This document shows positions 1 to 8,521 of a DNA stretch of 64,000 nucleotides, one piece after another. Position 1 is the stretch's first letter. Each line of letters begins with the position of its first letter. The DNA comes from Spirosoma foliorum. Lineage in GTDB: Bacteria > Bacteroidota > Bacteroidia > Cytophagales > Spirosomataceae. Position numbers and translations under genes: made by a program. The stretch is from positions 930,001-994,000 of the forward strand of contig NZ_CP059732.1 in assembly GCF_014117325.1 (NCBI RefSeq), read 5' to 3'. The notes below the pieces were generated by a model. The model was not told the origin of the DNA. It saw only the letters and a list, made by a program, of their open reading frames with translations, and ran no database searches.

Positions 1-1
1 G

Positions 2-220
2 GTGCCCGCAACAACAAATGTGACGGTTCGCATCAATGGATTATCTACCGCGCAAACAGCCGTTCTTGAACTAACGGATTTGACCGGACATACGACGAAT
101 CGGCAGGAAACCCGACAAGCTACATCGTCATTGTCCCTTGATCAGCATCCGGCGGGCACCTACATTCTAAACATTCAGGTGGGTGATCGAAGAGCTTCCC
201 GGCGGATTGTGAAGTTGTAG
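2..220 (+). CDS. 3' end of a T9SS-exported protein (sorting domain only)
   Basis: Only the C-terminal about 72 codons lie in the window; the frame is open to the left edge, so the GTG at base 2 is probably not the start. The peptide is a type A type IX secretion sorting domain (Por secretion C-terminal domain): beta strands around VTVRINGL and AVLELTDLTG, then GTYILNIQVGDRRASRRIVKL-like final strands of which the last residues are RRIVKL. Such domains are removed on passage through the T9SS at the outer membrane. It closely matches the C-terminus of the next gene (322-2226), which suggests tandem duplication of cargo genes. What the missing part does cannot be told. Confidence 0.8.
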   Translation: MPATTNVTVRINGLSTAQTAVLELTDLTGHTTNRQETRQATSSLSLDQHPAGTYILNIQVGDRRASRRIVKL

Positions 221-321
221 GAAAAATTGGCCGTTAGGTATTTGGCGACTCACCTTTTAGGAGTGTCTCCTATTAATGGCTGATCAGTTGGTGTTCAATT
301 AACCCCCAACTTACTGCTACA

Positions 322-2226
322 ATGCTTTCCCCTTTGTGTTGGCTAACGAGAGGTTTTACATTTTTCATCTCGCTATTGTTTAGTACGACAGTGGCTCAAT
401 CTGTTGATACACAGCCTTTATCTGTAACCTCAATATGTGCTGGCTCACAGCTTGATGTAAGCGCTAATCGAGCAGGTGTCACAAGTGATTTTTCGGTAGA
501 GTTGTCTTCTGATGGTGCCATTTATTCTGCTATACCCTCAACTCCGGTGTCAACATCAGGGAGTACAGAGGTAACGTATAGAGCGACCATTCCAGCGAAT
601 ATAGCTGCGGGAAGTAATTATCGGATTCGGGTGGTATCGAGTAATTCGACGGTTTTTAGTACGCCTAGTGCAACCGTGCTGACAATTAGGGCCAAACCAG
701 CTATACCAAAGGTCGACAGTCTTATTTTAGATTGCCAGTATATCTCGCCCAGTGCGTCGGTTTACTCCTTTATTTACACCGAGGTTATGCCTAATGCCAC
801 TAGTACGCTCTACAATGAAAATCTGAGCGTTCAACAAGTAATTCAGGGAACGGCTATGGTTGGCTCCACCTCCTATACAACCTTTCAGATTTCAAAGACG
901 GGCTATTTTTCGGCGAAGTACGTATACCCGGTTAAGGACTTGACGTTTTATCTGACACAGTCAGTGAATGATTGCGAGAGCGATAGAGCAAAAACTGTTG
1001 TGCGACTCCTCTACCGGCCAGTTACTGGCCCAGTGCCTGTAAATGCCAAATCGGTAGAAGTGCCCTTCCATCTGCCGAACACTTATTACGGTTCGCTTGC
1101 GTATTGTCAGGGCGAGAAAGCAAGTCCGTTGTCGGTAAATGGCTATGCGGCACCACCCGAAAACTATATAGTTTCTTCTCGGCTACTTCCTGACAATCAA
1201 TTTTCTACAAGCGCTGTAACGCCCAACACAAACAGCCCATCGTCCCAGGTGTATGAGTTCGCATTGCAGCCTATCGACTCAAAAAAGGGATGCGCAAATT
1301 ATGGTCAGTTAAATACTCAGTTGACTGTACGTGTAAAGGCCAAGCCTGAACCGGTGCTAGCTCCTGCCGAAATTGTTGTGTGCGAAAAGCCAAATGGCTC
1401 AAGTAGTCCGTTTATGGGTGTTTCTTTAACGGTAACCTCGCCAATAGCAGTCTCTAAATTGTATAATAAGGATGGTAGTATACCCTATAACGATAGTTCA
1501 GTTCAAGACTATTACATAATTGTTAAAGGTAGTCCGGGTACGACGTTTTATTATGCTACCCAACTGGTTGATGGCTGTGAAAGTGATAAGCAGGAAATTA
1601 AGGTGATCGTTAAGCCACACGCTCCAGAGGTATCTCCTATAAACATTTATAGTACTGGTGGCGAAAAGTGGGGAGCCATTAGTTATAATCAGGGCGATAA
1701 AGCCGTTTCATTAAGAGAATATGGCCTCCAGCCTTTGCCTGATAATGTTGTTGTTTATTACCTTAGAGAATCCGGTGATTTGGCATTTACGGGGCTTACA
1801 GATGTTATCAACGCTAACTCTTCAGGTGGCACTACTGATCCGGTTATTCCAAAGACTGATAAACCGGGTAAAGCTGTAGTGACATTCAGAACGTCTTTAG
1901 AGGGCTGCTCGGGGTCAATCTATAATCAGGGCCATCTTGTTGTTACCGTAAACCCAGCCTTGGGTATTGAGGATCAATCGCTGGCTAATTCGGTCGATAT
2001 TTATCCTGTTCCGGCAGTTACAAACTTGACCGTACACATTCGTGGGTTAGAAGCCGCACAACCGGCCGTGTTGGAACTTGCGGATATGACCGGATGCCTA
2101 ATCCGTCGGCAGGAAACCCGGCAAACTATATCATCGCTCTCGCTTGAGTCTTATCCGCCAGGTACTTATATTTTAACTATACAAGTTGCGGATAGAAGGG
2201 CATCCAAACGGATTGTGAAGTTGTAA
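322..2226 (+). CDS. Secreted surface protein with T9SS type A sorting domain
   Basis: A 634-residue protein with an N-terminal signal peptide ending near residue 26 (TTVAQS), a Ser/Thr/Val-rich beta-type body and a C-terminal T9SS sorting domain from about residue 553 to 634 (VDIYPVPAVTNLTV, then GTYILTIQVADRRAS and final KRIVKL). The body has an early Ig-like stretch (residues 30-125) and two related segments with a conserved DCESD or DGCESDK motif (near residues 215 and 420), suggesting repeated domains of about 200 residues. It should be exported by Sec, then moved across the outer membrane by the T9SS. The catalytic or binding role is unknown; no enzyme motif was seen. Only 14 bp separate it from the convergent gene at 2241. 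Confidence 0.85.
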   Translation: MLSPLCWLTRGFTFFISLLFSTTVAQSVDTQPLSVTSICAGSQLDVSANRAGVTSDFSVELSSDGAIYSAIPSTPVSTSGSTEVTYRATIPANIAAGSNYRIRVVSSNSTVFSTPSATVLTIRAKPAIPKVDSLILDCQYISPSASVYSFIYTEVMPNATSTLYNENLSVQQVIQGTAMVGSTSYTTFQISKTGYFSAKYVYPVKDLTFYLTQSVNDCESDRAKTVVRLLYRPVTGPVPVNAKSVEVPFHLPNTYYGSLAYCQGEKASPLSVNGYAAPPENYIVSSRLLPDNQFSTSAVTPNTNSPSSQVYEFALQPIDSKKGCANYGQLNTQLTVRVKAKPEPVLAPAEIVVCEKPNGSSSPFMGVSLTVTSPIAVSKLYNKDGSIPYNDSSVQDYYIIVKGSPGTTFYYATQLVDGCESDKQEIKVIVKPHAPEVSPINIYSTGGEKWGAISYNQGDKAVSLREYGLQPLPDNVVVYYLRESGDLAFTGLTDVINANSSGGTTDPVIPKTDKPGKAVVTFRTSLEGCSGSIYNQGHLVVTVNPALGIEDQSLANSVDIYPVPAVTNLTVHIRGLEAAQPAVLELADMTGCLIRRQETRQTISSLSLESYPPGTYILTIQVADRRASKRIVKL

Positions 2227-2240
2227 ATATACTAGCAGAA

Positions 2241-3059
2241 CTACTTTTTCTCCCGTTTCGCGCGCTCCAACTGGCGATAGGCATCACCAAAGTCATCACC
2301 ATCCGCAATCTCATGGGTCAGAATAGGTACGCTTTTGTGACCAGCTATCAATAACCAGCGAGCTACTTCATCGGCGGCTGTTTGGTAAGCGAGCATAGTA
2401 TGCGTTGCATTATTTCCGAAAAATTCGCGGGTGGTTTCGAGTTCGGAGAGTTTTAACATCGGGCTCGGGGGGTAGTGCATTGGGCCAGTTTCGACCCAAA
2501 CTGATCTGTCATGGGAAGAGCTATCTGGCGTCTCCCAAACGGATGGGTTGCTAAATCGATAATCGACCATTAGTGCCAGCCCTTCGTTGAACCATTGCGG
2601 AATTTGTTGTTTTACGCGCCACCAGCCCAATCGGGCAAATAGTTCATCATGACATAACTCGTGGGCAATTACGTCGGTATTGTTGCCATCCGGTCCCAGA
2701 ATCAGATACGATGTTCCCCATGGCATTCCGAGGCTACAACCAGCTCCTTCGCCCCCGGCACAATACTGTTCATAATCCGCTTGGTATGGACAATAAATCA
2801 GAATGGCCTGCCCGCGTCGGTCTCCCCAGAATCGTTGGATACGCTGGCGGGCTGCCAGTAGATGTTGACTAAATTGGTTGACTTGTTGGTTGGTGGCTGT
2901 CTGATGGATGTAGACATTCGGTGCGCCCGTTAGCATCCGAAATTGGTCCGAACTCTGAATTCGAAAGCAGTGAATTAATTGCGGAAAAAGGAGTAGAAAA
3001 CCAATCGGCAACGCAATTAGTAAGGAGAAACCATAGCGGAGGAATACGTTTTCACGCAT
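2241..3059 (-). CDS. Membrane-anchored putative zinc metalloprotease (HExxH)
   Basis: A 272-residue protein with one N-terminal transmembrane segment (about residues 8-27, FSLLIALPIGFLLLFPQLI) and a soluble remainder. It contains HELCH (an HExxH zinc motif), followed about 20 residues later by WFNEGLA. That pattern, HExxH then NEG with the glutamate as third ligand, is typical of gluzincin or peptidase-MA-like proteins. The enzyme would face the periplasm. No pro-domain or substrate domain is visible and the natural substrate is unknown. The ATG at 3059 is the only good start. It is convergent with the T9SS cargo gene and divergent from the Ntn hydrolase gene at 3200. Family level is fairly sure; activity is inferred from the motif. 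Confidence 0.65.
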   Translation of the reverse strand: MRENVFLRYGFSLLIALPIGFLLLFPQLIHCFRIQSSDQFRMLTGAPNVYIHQTATNQQVNQFSQHLLAARQRIQRFWGDRRGQAILIYCPYQADYEQYCAGGEGAGCSLGMPWGTSYLILGPDGNNTDVIAHELCHDELFARLGWWRVKQQIPQWFNEGLALMVDYRFSNPSVWETPDSSSHDRSVWVETGPMHYPPSPMLKLSELETTREFFGNNATHTMLAYQTAADEVARWLLIAGHKSVPILTHEIADGDDFGDAYRQLERAKREKK

Positions 3060-3199
3060 GAAAAAATCAATGAATCTGGCGGCAATTTAACTGCTATTTT
3101 ACTTGGTTTGTGTAAGGATAACATCATTCTGATCAGTCATGATAAAATGCGTATTCAACCATTATGTTCTTAGCCATTGATTACTAAACACCTAAAACC

Positions 3200-4378
3200 A
3201 TGCCGGTTCGTTTGACGCTTGTTCTGATAAATCGTGTAGTACACTGTTTGTTACTCTTATTTATGGCTGTGCCTACCTCTGCCTGTACGATTTTTGTATT
3301 GACAGATGCCCAGCGAACCTTGTTTTTTAACAACGAAGATTACTCCAATCCTGCCACCCGAATGTGGTTTCTGCCCGCTGGAAAAGGCTATTTCGGTTGC
3401 GCTTATGTTGGTTTTGACGATGGTTGGGCACAGGGTGGAGTCAATACAAAAGGACTGGCATTTGACTGGGTAGCCGGATTTGACGAAAAATGGGTGCCTA
3501 CTTCTGCGATGAAACGGGTTCAGGGAAACCCTAGCGAACGGATGCTGGAAACGTGCGCTACAGTTGATGACGCCATTGCGTTTTATCAGAAAAACCTGGA
3601 ACCAAGTTTCTCGTATGCAAAAATCCTGATTGCCGATAAAACCGGCGCTTCCATAATTATTGGTGCCGAAAATGGCAAACTGCACATTGATCGGTCGAGC
3701 CAATCGAGAGGCTTTGGGTATGGCGGACAGACGCTTTCTAAGTCGTTGTCGGCAGCTCCCAAGCCAACTTTGGCGAATGGCATTCCTATTTTGCAGGCTT
3801 GTTTACAGGAAGGAATCTACGCGACGAAGTACTCAACAGTTTATGATTTGAGAATGGGTGAGATCTCGCTGTTTTCATTGGCCAATAATCAGGAAGAAGT
3901 TAAACTTAATCTGGCAAACGAATTGGCGAAGGGTGGTCACTATTACAAAATTCCTGAAATCAGAGAGGAACTGGTCCAGGTACCGATGCCGCTTTTGCCA
4001 CTGATGAAACGTTTTCTATGGGAAGGCTATCCGCCCATTGCCAATATCGATCCTGCCATCACCCAGCGCATTAAGTCTATTTTGGAGCGTGTTGCGCAAG
4101 GTCGTTTACAGGAAAGCGACTTTACACCTGAATTTTGGAAAGGCATTTCGGCCGCTCAGCAAGAGAGTCAGGCCGAACTCGCAAAGCTAGGTAAACTGCT
4201 TTCATTAACCCTTCTTGAGCGTCAGCAAACGGCTAATCAGTCGAGCTATTTGTATTGTATCGACTTCGAAAATGCCACCATACTCCAGCGATTTACGTTG
4301 GATGGCCAGGATCGAGTGGCTATGATTAAATCTGAAGCGGCTGAACAAAAAAACGAACTGAAGAAACGGGAGAAATAA
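3200..4378 (+). CDS. Secreted Ntn hydrolase, choloylglycine hydrolase or C45-like
   Basis: A 392-residue protein whose signal peptide (residues 1-28) ends exactly before Cys29 in SACTIF. In N-terminal nucleophile hydrolases of the choloylglycine hydrolase, penicillin V acylase and C45 acyltransferase type, such a Cys becomes the new N-terminus and is the catalytic nucleophile. Further family-like stretches are NNEDYSNP (position of the usual RNxD), GGVNTKGLAFDW (NxxGL) and GAENGKLH. These enzymes cleave linear amide bonds; the substrate here cannot be told. The mature protein would sit in the periplasm. A lipoprotein reading of Cys29 is less likely, as VPTSAC is a poor lipobox. A charged, lysine-rich tail ends the protein. 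Confidence 0.7.
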   Translation: MPVRLTLVLINRVVHCLLLLFMAVPTSACTIFVLTDAQRTLFFNNEDYSNPATRMWFLPAGKGYFGCAYVGFDDGWAQGGVNTKGLAFDWVAGFDEKWVPTSAMKRVQGNPSERMLETCATVDDAIAFYQKNLEPSFSYAKILIADKTGASIIIGAENGKLHIDRSSQSRGFGYGGQTLSKSLSAAPKPTLANGIPILQACLQEGIYATKYSTVYDLRMGEISLFSLANNQEEVKLNLANELAKGGHYYKIPEIREELVQVPMPLLPLMKRFLWEGYPPIANIDPAITQRIKSILERVAQGRLQESDFTPEFWKGISAAQQESQAELAKLGKLLSLTLLERQQTANQSSYLYCIDFENATILQRFTLDGQDRVAMIKSEAAEQKNELKKREK

Positions 4379-4384
4379 CTCCCG
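4367..4384. terminator. Small hairpin between convergent genes
   Basis: CGGGAG, a six-base loop and CTCCCG. It contains the TAA stop of the Ntn hydrolase gene in its loop and lies 25 bp from the end of the convergent NrtR-like gene. There is no strong T-run, so a terminator role is only likely by position. Confidence 0.35.
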
Positions 4385-4409
4385 AAGACAGCTTCACGTT
4401 TTCAATCAG

Positions 4410-5141
4410 CTATTTGCTGGACATGAATCGATACAGAAACGGCGCTTTGTGCGCTCCTCCACTGTAGTGTTTGTCTAGTCGCTCTAAAATTCCCAGGCTG
4501 AGCATCTTGCGCTGAAAGCCAGACCGATGTAGTTTCTGATCCAGAATGGTCTCATAAAGGCTTTGTAAATCGGCCATTGTAAACGTTTCGGCTAATAGAT
4601 TGAAGCCGATCAACTTACGATCAAGATCGGTGCGGAGGGTGTCTAACGCTTTTTGGACAATAAACTGGTGATCCTGCATCAATGGAGGTAGGTTGGCTAA
4701 ATCATACCAGGCGCAACTGTCCGAGAGCGAATCGGGGATAGGCACCGCTTTCGTAAAGTCAACTAATGCGTAATAGCCCACAGAGATAAATCGCCGTAGC
4801 AACCAGTGATTTTCGGGTGGTGCATAGCCTTTGGCTGCCATAATCGCCCGCATAGGAGCGGGGTCAAATCGGCTGAGGTCACCAAAGACATAGAACTGCT
4901 CCAGATAGATATCACTTAGACCTGTGCGCTCTGATAAAACCCGTTTGGCGGCATCGTTCAGATTTTCATTGGTCAGAATAAAACCTCCAGGTAAAGCCAT
5001 TAGCCCTGTGTTGCGGTATTCCAGCAACAGAATCTTCAGCTGATTTTGATGAAACCCGAAAATGACCGTATCAATAGCCAGACCCGGTAAAAAATCATTG
5101 CCGTCTGGTTTAATTTCTTCCGTCTTTAACTGCGCACTCAT
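4410..5141 (-). CDS. NrtR-like transcriptional regulator (Nudix fold plus winged helix)
   Basis: A 243-residue protein. Residues about 20-155 form a Nudix fold and residues about 165-243 a winged-helix domain (FTMADLQSLYETILDQ, then RSGFQRKMLSLGIL), the layout of NrtR/YjgD-type regulators. The Nudix box lies at residues 53-75. Its arginine (R67), one glutamate (E71) and the final glycine remain, but the box reads RVLSERTGL where catalytic members have REuxEExGu, so two glutamates are lost. NrtR proteins bind ADP-ribose or a related sugar nucleotide and repress NAD or pentose genes. The partner gene here is unknown; the divergent neighbour is a carboxylesterase gene (5315) with a shared intergenic region of 173 bp. 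Confidence 0.8.
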   Translation of the reverse strand: MSAQLKTEEIKPDGNDFLPGLAIDTVIFGFHQNQLKILLLEYRNTGLMALPGGFILTNENLNDAAKRVLSERTGLSDIYLEQFYVFGDLSRFDPAPMRAIMAAKGYAPPENHWLLRRFISVGYYALVDFTKAVPIPDSLSDSCAWYDLANLPPLMQDHQFIVQKALDTLRTDLDRKLIGFNLLAETFTMADLQSLYETILDQKLHRSGFQRKMLSLGILERLDKHYSGGAHKAPFLYRFMSSK

Positions 5142-5314
5142 ACCATTAAAATTTAGCCGAAAGTAGCAAAAAGTTTGGCCGTGCCAACAGAAGCCTTTAT
5201 TATTGTATCAATATGTTACAATAATAAAAACAATCCTTTACTAAGTTGCCTGATTTAAGGGTAAATTGATTTAGGTAGCTTACTTTTTTACACGAATACA
5301 CTAAACAGATTGTC

Positions 5315-6937
5315 ATGAAAACCCTTTTGATGCTGTCATTATTGGCTGCTCCGCTAGCCGACATGGCCATTGCTCAGTCAGCGCCCCAGGCCAAAACGGT
5401 CAATGGCGTGGTAGAAGGCGTTACCGAAGCCAGCGGCATTCGTGCTTTCAAAGGAATTCCATTTGCACAGCCACCCGTTGGCGATTTGCGTTGGAAAGAA
5501 CCTCAACCCACCAAAAACTGGCAGGGTGTACGTAAAGCCGACCATTTTGGCCCACGAGCTATGCAGGGCGCTATTTTCGGTGATATGGGCTTCCGGTCCG
5601 ACGGTATGAGCGAGGATTGCCTGTACCTGAACGTATGGACACCTGCCAAGTCTGCTTCTGAAAAACTGCCCGTATTGGTGTATTTTTATGGCGGAGGATT
5701 TGTAGCGGGTGATGGGTCTGAAGGCCGTTACGATGGCGAAAGCATGGCGCGTAAAGGCATTGTAACCCTCACGGTAAACTATCGCCTGGGCGTGTTTGGC
5801 TTCATGTCGCACCCCGAACTGACCAAGGAGTCGCCCCATCATGCGTCGAGCAATTATGGGTATTTAGATCAGGCTGCGGCCTTGCGTTGGGTGCAGCAAA
5901 ACATTGCCGCTTTCGGTGGTGATCCTAAGCGAGTGACCATTGCGGGCGAATCGGCTGGTTCGGTTTCGGTAAGTGCGTTGATGGTATCGCCCTTGTCGAA
6001 AAACCTGATTGCCGGGGCTATTGGCGAAAGTGGTTCGCTGTTAGGAACGTTGCCACCTGCTCCACTTGCCACTGCCGAAGAAGCGGGAGTGAAGTTTGCA
6101 ACGAGCATTGGCGCTAATTCACTCGCCGATTTACGGGCAATGTCGGCTGAAAAATTGCTTGAAGCGACCTTGAAGCCTGGTGTTCCCTGGTTCACATCGG
6201 CGTTGGATGGCTATTTCTTCCCAAAATCGCCAGTAGAGTTATTTACAACGGGTCAGCAGGCGCATGTGCCTCTGCTGGTTGGCTGGAATTCGGAAGAAAT
6301 GAATTATCGCGCCGTGATGGGAAAGGAAGAGCCTACTGTAGCAAACTATACCGCAACGGTGAAAAAACTCTACCCAGAACGTGCCGACGAAGTGCTGAAA
6401 TTGTACCCTGCTAAAACGGATGAAGAAGTTGCCCAGGCCGCTACCGATCTGGCCAGTGATCGTTTCATAGGGTACAGTACCTGGCGTTGGGCTGATATGC
6501 AGGCCAAAACGGGAGGTAAACCAGTGTATCGTTATCTATATGCCCGTCCACGTCCAGCCATGACTGCTGCTATGGGCGATGCTGCTCCTGGCTTGGCGGG
6601 TGGCGTAGTAAAGGGTAAGGATGCCGCAGCTATGAAAATTTCGCCTGCTCGTGGTGCTGTTCACTCGGCAGAAATCGAATATGCGATGGGTAATTTGCCT
6701 CTGAATAAGGTATATGCCTGGACACCTGACGATTACAAAGTGTCGGAAGTGATGCAGAATTACTTTGCCAACTTTATAAAAACCGCTAACCCAAATGGAC
6801 CCGGTTTGCCAAAGTGGTCGGCTGTGAGTAGCGATAAGAGTGTTGATGTTATGCAGATTGACGTGAATACACGTTCCGAAATGGAAAAGAACCGGGCGCG
6901 TTACCTGTTCCTGGATCAATTGAGTGCCAAGCAGTAA
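5315..6937 (+). CDS. Secreted carboxylesterase, type B
   Basis: A 540-residue alpha/beta hydrolase of the carboxylesterase type B family. A signal peptide (residues 1-20, ending AIAQ) sends it to the periplasm or beyond. Visible motifs are EDCLYLNVW (family signature), the oxyanion GGGF, the nucleophile elbow GESAGS (Ser213), GWNSEEMN with the acidic triad member and AVHSAEI with the probable histidine. The length is usual for the family. It hydrolyses carboxylic esters; the actual substrate is unknown. It is transcribed away from the NrtR-like gene and ends in a very long perfect hairpin (6943-7012). Confidence 0.9.
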   Translation: MKTLLMLSLLAAPLADMAIAQSAPQAKTVNGVVEGVTEASGIRAFKGIPFAQPPVGDLRWKEPQPTKNWQGVRKADHFGPRAMQGAIFGDMGFRSDGMSEDCLYLNVWTPAKSASEKLPVLVYFYGGGFVAGDGSEGRYDGESMARKGIVTLTVNYRLGVFGFMSHPELTKESPHHASSNYGYLDQAAALRWVQQNIAAFGGDPKRVTIAGESAGSVSVSALMVSPLSKNLIAGAIGESGSLLGTLPPAPLATAEEAGVKFATSIGANSLADLRAMSAEKLLEATLKPGVPWFTSALDGYFFPKSPVELFTTGQQAHVPLLVGWNSEEMNYRAVMGKEEPTVANYTATVKKLYPERADEVLKLYPAKTDEEVAQAATDLASDRFIGYSTWRWADMQAKTGGKPVYRYLYARPRPAMTAAMGDAAPGLAGGVVKGKDAAAMKISPARGAVHSAEIEYAMGNLPLNKVYAWTPDDYKVSEVMQNYFANFIKTANPNGPGLPKWSAVSSDKSVDVMQIDVNTRSEMEKNRARYLFLDQLSAKQ

Positions 6938-6942
6938 GCAAG

Positions 6943-7012
6943 AGTAAACAATAATGGTGGCAGTGGTGTCAGCTTCTCAAAGCTGACACCACTGCCACCA
7001 TTATTGTTTACT
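6943..7012. terminator. Perfect 33-bp inverted repeat between convergent genes
   Basis: The arms 6943-6975 and 6980-7012 are perfect reverse complements with a four-base loop (ctca). The right arm contains the last four codons, including the TAA stop, of the amine oxidase gene, so gene and hairpin overlap. It would work as a hairpin in both directions between the convergent esterase and oxidase genes. Arms of 33 bp without one mismatch are much longer than a normal intrinsic terminator. Confidence 0.75.
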
Positions 7013-8302
7013 AATCAACTCCGCCACCTCGCGACCCGTCTGCATAGCTGCGTTGAGCGATGGATAGGCCGTTTGATCACCGCATTGATACAGCGTAGGG
7101 CTCAACTGAAATGGTTTCTGTAGCGCATCTTCACCAGCCTGTTCTGGATTGTAAATGGGTAAAGAATGTGGAATGGAATAGGTTCGTAAATGGTGCCATG
7201 CTTGAACTCCTTCTCCGAACCAGCTAGTCAATTCCCGTTTAATCTGCTCCGCTAATTCCGTTTCGCTGATGGTTTGCGGCCCCTGCGTACTGACCGAAAT
7301 CAGCACTTTGTCGGCAGGAGCGTAGTCGGGAGCCACATCGCTCATAATCGCTACATTATGTACGACCGAACTACGGCTTGTATTGAGTAGTAAAAGCTTT
7401 CTCTGATCGGGACTAAGGGTTAACTGAGTTGGGTCGGCAGAGAAGTAGGTACAAGTTGTTTGATGAAACGACGCATCGGTGGGTTCGGGATGACCTTGCA
7501 ACAAGGCAGCTTGTGCAGCATCAACGGCCAAGACTATGGCGCTTGCCGTAATCGTTTTACCCGATTTCAACAGAATAGTATTACCCACAACTTGCTCTAC
7601 CGGACTGTTTAACCAGAGTTGGCCAGGAGCCAGATGACTCGCCAACTGGTCGGCAATAGTTCCTATGCCCTGTGCTGGTACAGCGCCATCGCCCGAGAAA
7701 AACATTCGAAAGCAAAACTCGAAGAAATTGCTTGATGTAGTCAGTTCATCTTCCAGGAAAACACCCCCAAAAAAAGGCCGGAAAAATCGATCAATGATCT
7801 GTTCGGAAAAACCAAACTCCTGTAAAAAAGCCAGTGTTGTTTTGGGCTTCTGTTGGAATAACTCGCTAAATGTCAGGCTTTGCGTTCGGCGCATTAATTC
7901 AGCAATGCGCAGCTTATCGCTCAGCGTACCAACTGTTGAGGCCAGCGTTTGAAAAATAGCCAGCGGTTCCTGAAGCGGATTTTGTAACGTTAGCCAATTT
8001 CCCTGATCGCGAATCAATGCCCCCGACCGAAACGGTTTTAGGTCAAGCGCGCTATAATTGAGTAAACGTTGCGCTTCTGGGTAAGCTGTTAGTAAAATCT
8101 GGAATCCCCGGTCGAGTTTGAAACCATCCACCATATCCGTACGCACACGCCCGCCTACACCGTCGCTAGCTTCGAGAATGATTGCCTGAATACCGGCTTG
8201 TTTCAGATAAACGGCACAGGTTAAGCCAGCTATACCGGCACCAATAATAACAACAGGTGAATCCACCGCAACAGCGGACTGAGCATGCGCATCTGCAGAC
8301 AT
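7001..8302 (-). CDS. FAD-dependent amine oxidase / desaturase-like oxidoreductase
   Basis: A 433-residue flavoprotein. The dinucleotide-binding motif GAGIAGLTCAVYLKQAG is near residues 22-38, followed by LEASDGVGGRVRTD, the GGRxxT signature of the amine oxidase, protoporphyrinogen oxidase and phytoene desaturase superfamily. A C-terminal FAD motif (YQCGDQTAYPSLNAAM, with GD and a later GREVA helix) closes the domain. No signal peptide is present, so it is cytosolic or membrane-associated. Which substrate it oxidises cannot be told; carotenoid or porphyrin-like desaturases and monoamine oxidases are all possible. It starts at the ATG at 8302, about 25 nt from a well-formed promoter (8334-8366). 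Confidence 0.8.
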   Translation of the reverse strand: MSADAHAQSAVAVDSPVVIIGAGIAGLTCAVYLKQAGIQAIILEASDGVGGRVRTDMVDGFKLDRGFQILLTAYPEAQRLLNYSALDLKPFRSGALIRDQGNWLTLQNPLQEPLAIFQTLASTVGTLSDKLRIAELMRRTQSLTFSELFQQKPKTTLAFLQEFGFSEQIIDRFFRPFFGGVFLEDELTTSSNFFEFCFRMFFSGDGAVPAQGIGTIADQLASHLAPGQLWLNSPVEQVVGNTILLKSGKTITASAIVLAVDAAQAALLQGHPEPTDASFHQTTCTYFSADPTQLTLSPDQRKLLLLNTSRSSVVHNVAIMSDVAPDYAPADKVLISVSTQGPQTISETELAEQIKRELTSWFGEGVQAWHHLRTYSIPHSLPIYNPEQAGEDALQKPFQLSPTLYQCGDQTAYPSLNAAMQTGREVAELISKQ

Positions 8303-8333
8303 ATCAAAAGAAGTTGAGGAACCGAATAAAAAT

Positions 8334-8366
8334 CAAATTTAAATGACACAGCGCTGTGATAACAAA
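8334..8366 (-). promoter_or_regulatory. Bacteroidota promoter with palindromic operator, amine oxidase gene
   Basis: On the minus strand TTTG (8366-8363), a 21-nt spacer and TAAATTTG (8341-8334) fit the Bacteroidota pattern of a -33 TTG and a -7 TAnnTTTG box. The spacer contains the perfect 12-bp palindrome CACAGCGCTGTG (8347-8358), a likely operator for a dimeric regulator. The start codon of the oxidase gene follows about 30 nt downstream. Confidence 0.55.
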
Positions 8367-8466
8367 ATCCCAGACGTATTGTGGTATTTTTTCTATATAA
8401 CTTTAATTATTCAAAGTTTATAATAATTTAACATGCTGAAAATCAGTGTATAATAATTATGTATTG

Positions 8467-8496
8467 TTGTTTTTTTTTTAGAAAATATTAATTTTG
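8467..8496 (+). promoter_or_regulatory. Bacteroidota promoter for pabA operon
   Basis: TTG (8467-8469), a 19-nt spacer with a run of T, and TAATTTTG (8489-8496) match TTG-N17-23-TAnnTTTG. Directly after it lies the dyad GCAAC-AA-GTTGC (8499-8510), at the expected transcription start, a possible operator. The ATG at 8522 follows after 25 nt. This also argues against translation from the TTG at 8507, which lies inside the dyad. Confidence 0.5.
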
Positions 8497-8521
8497 TCGC
8501 AACAAGTTGCGTTATAGCGGC

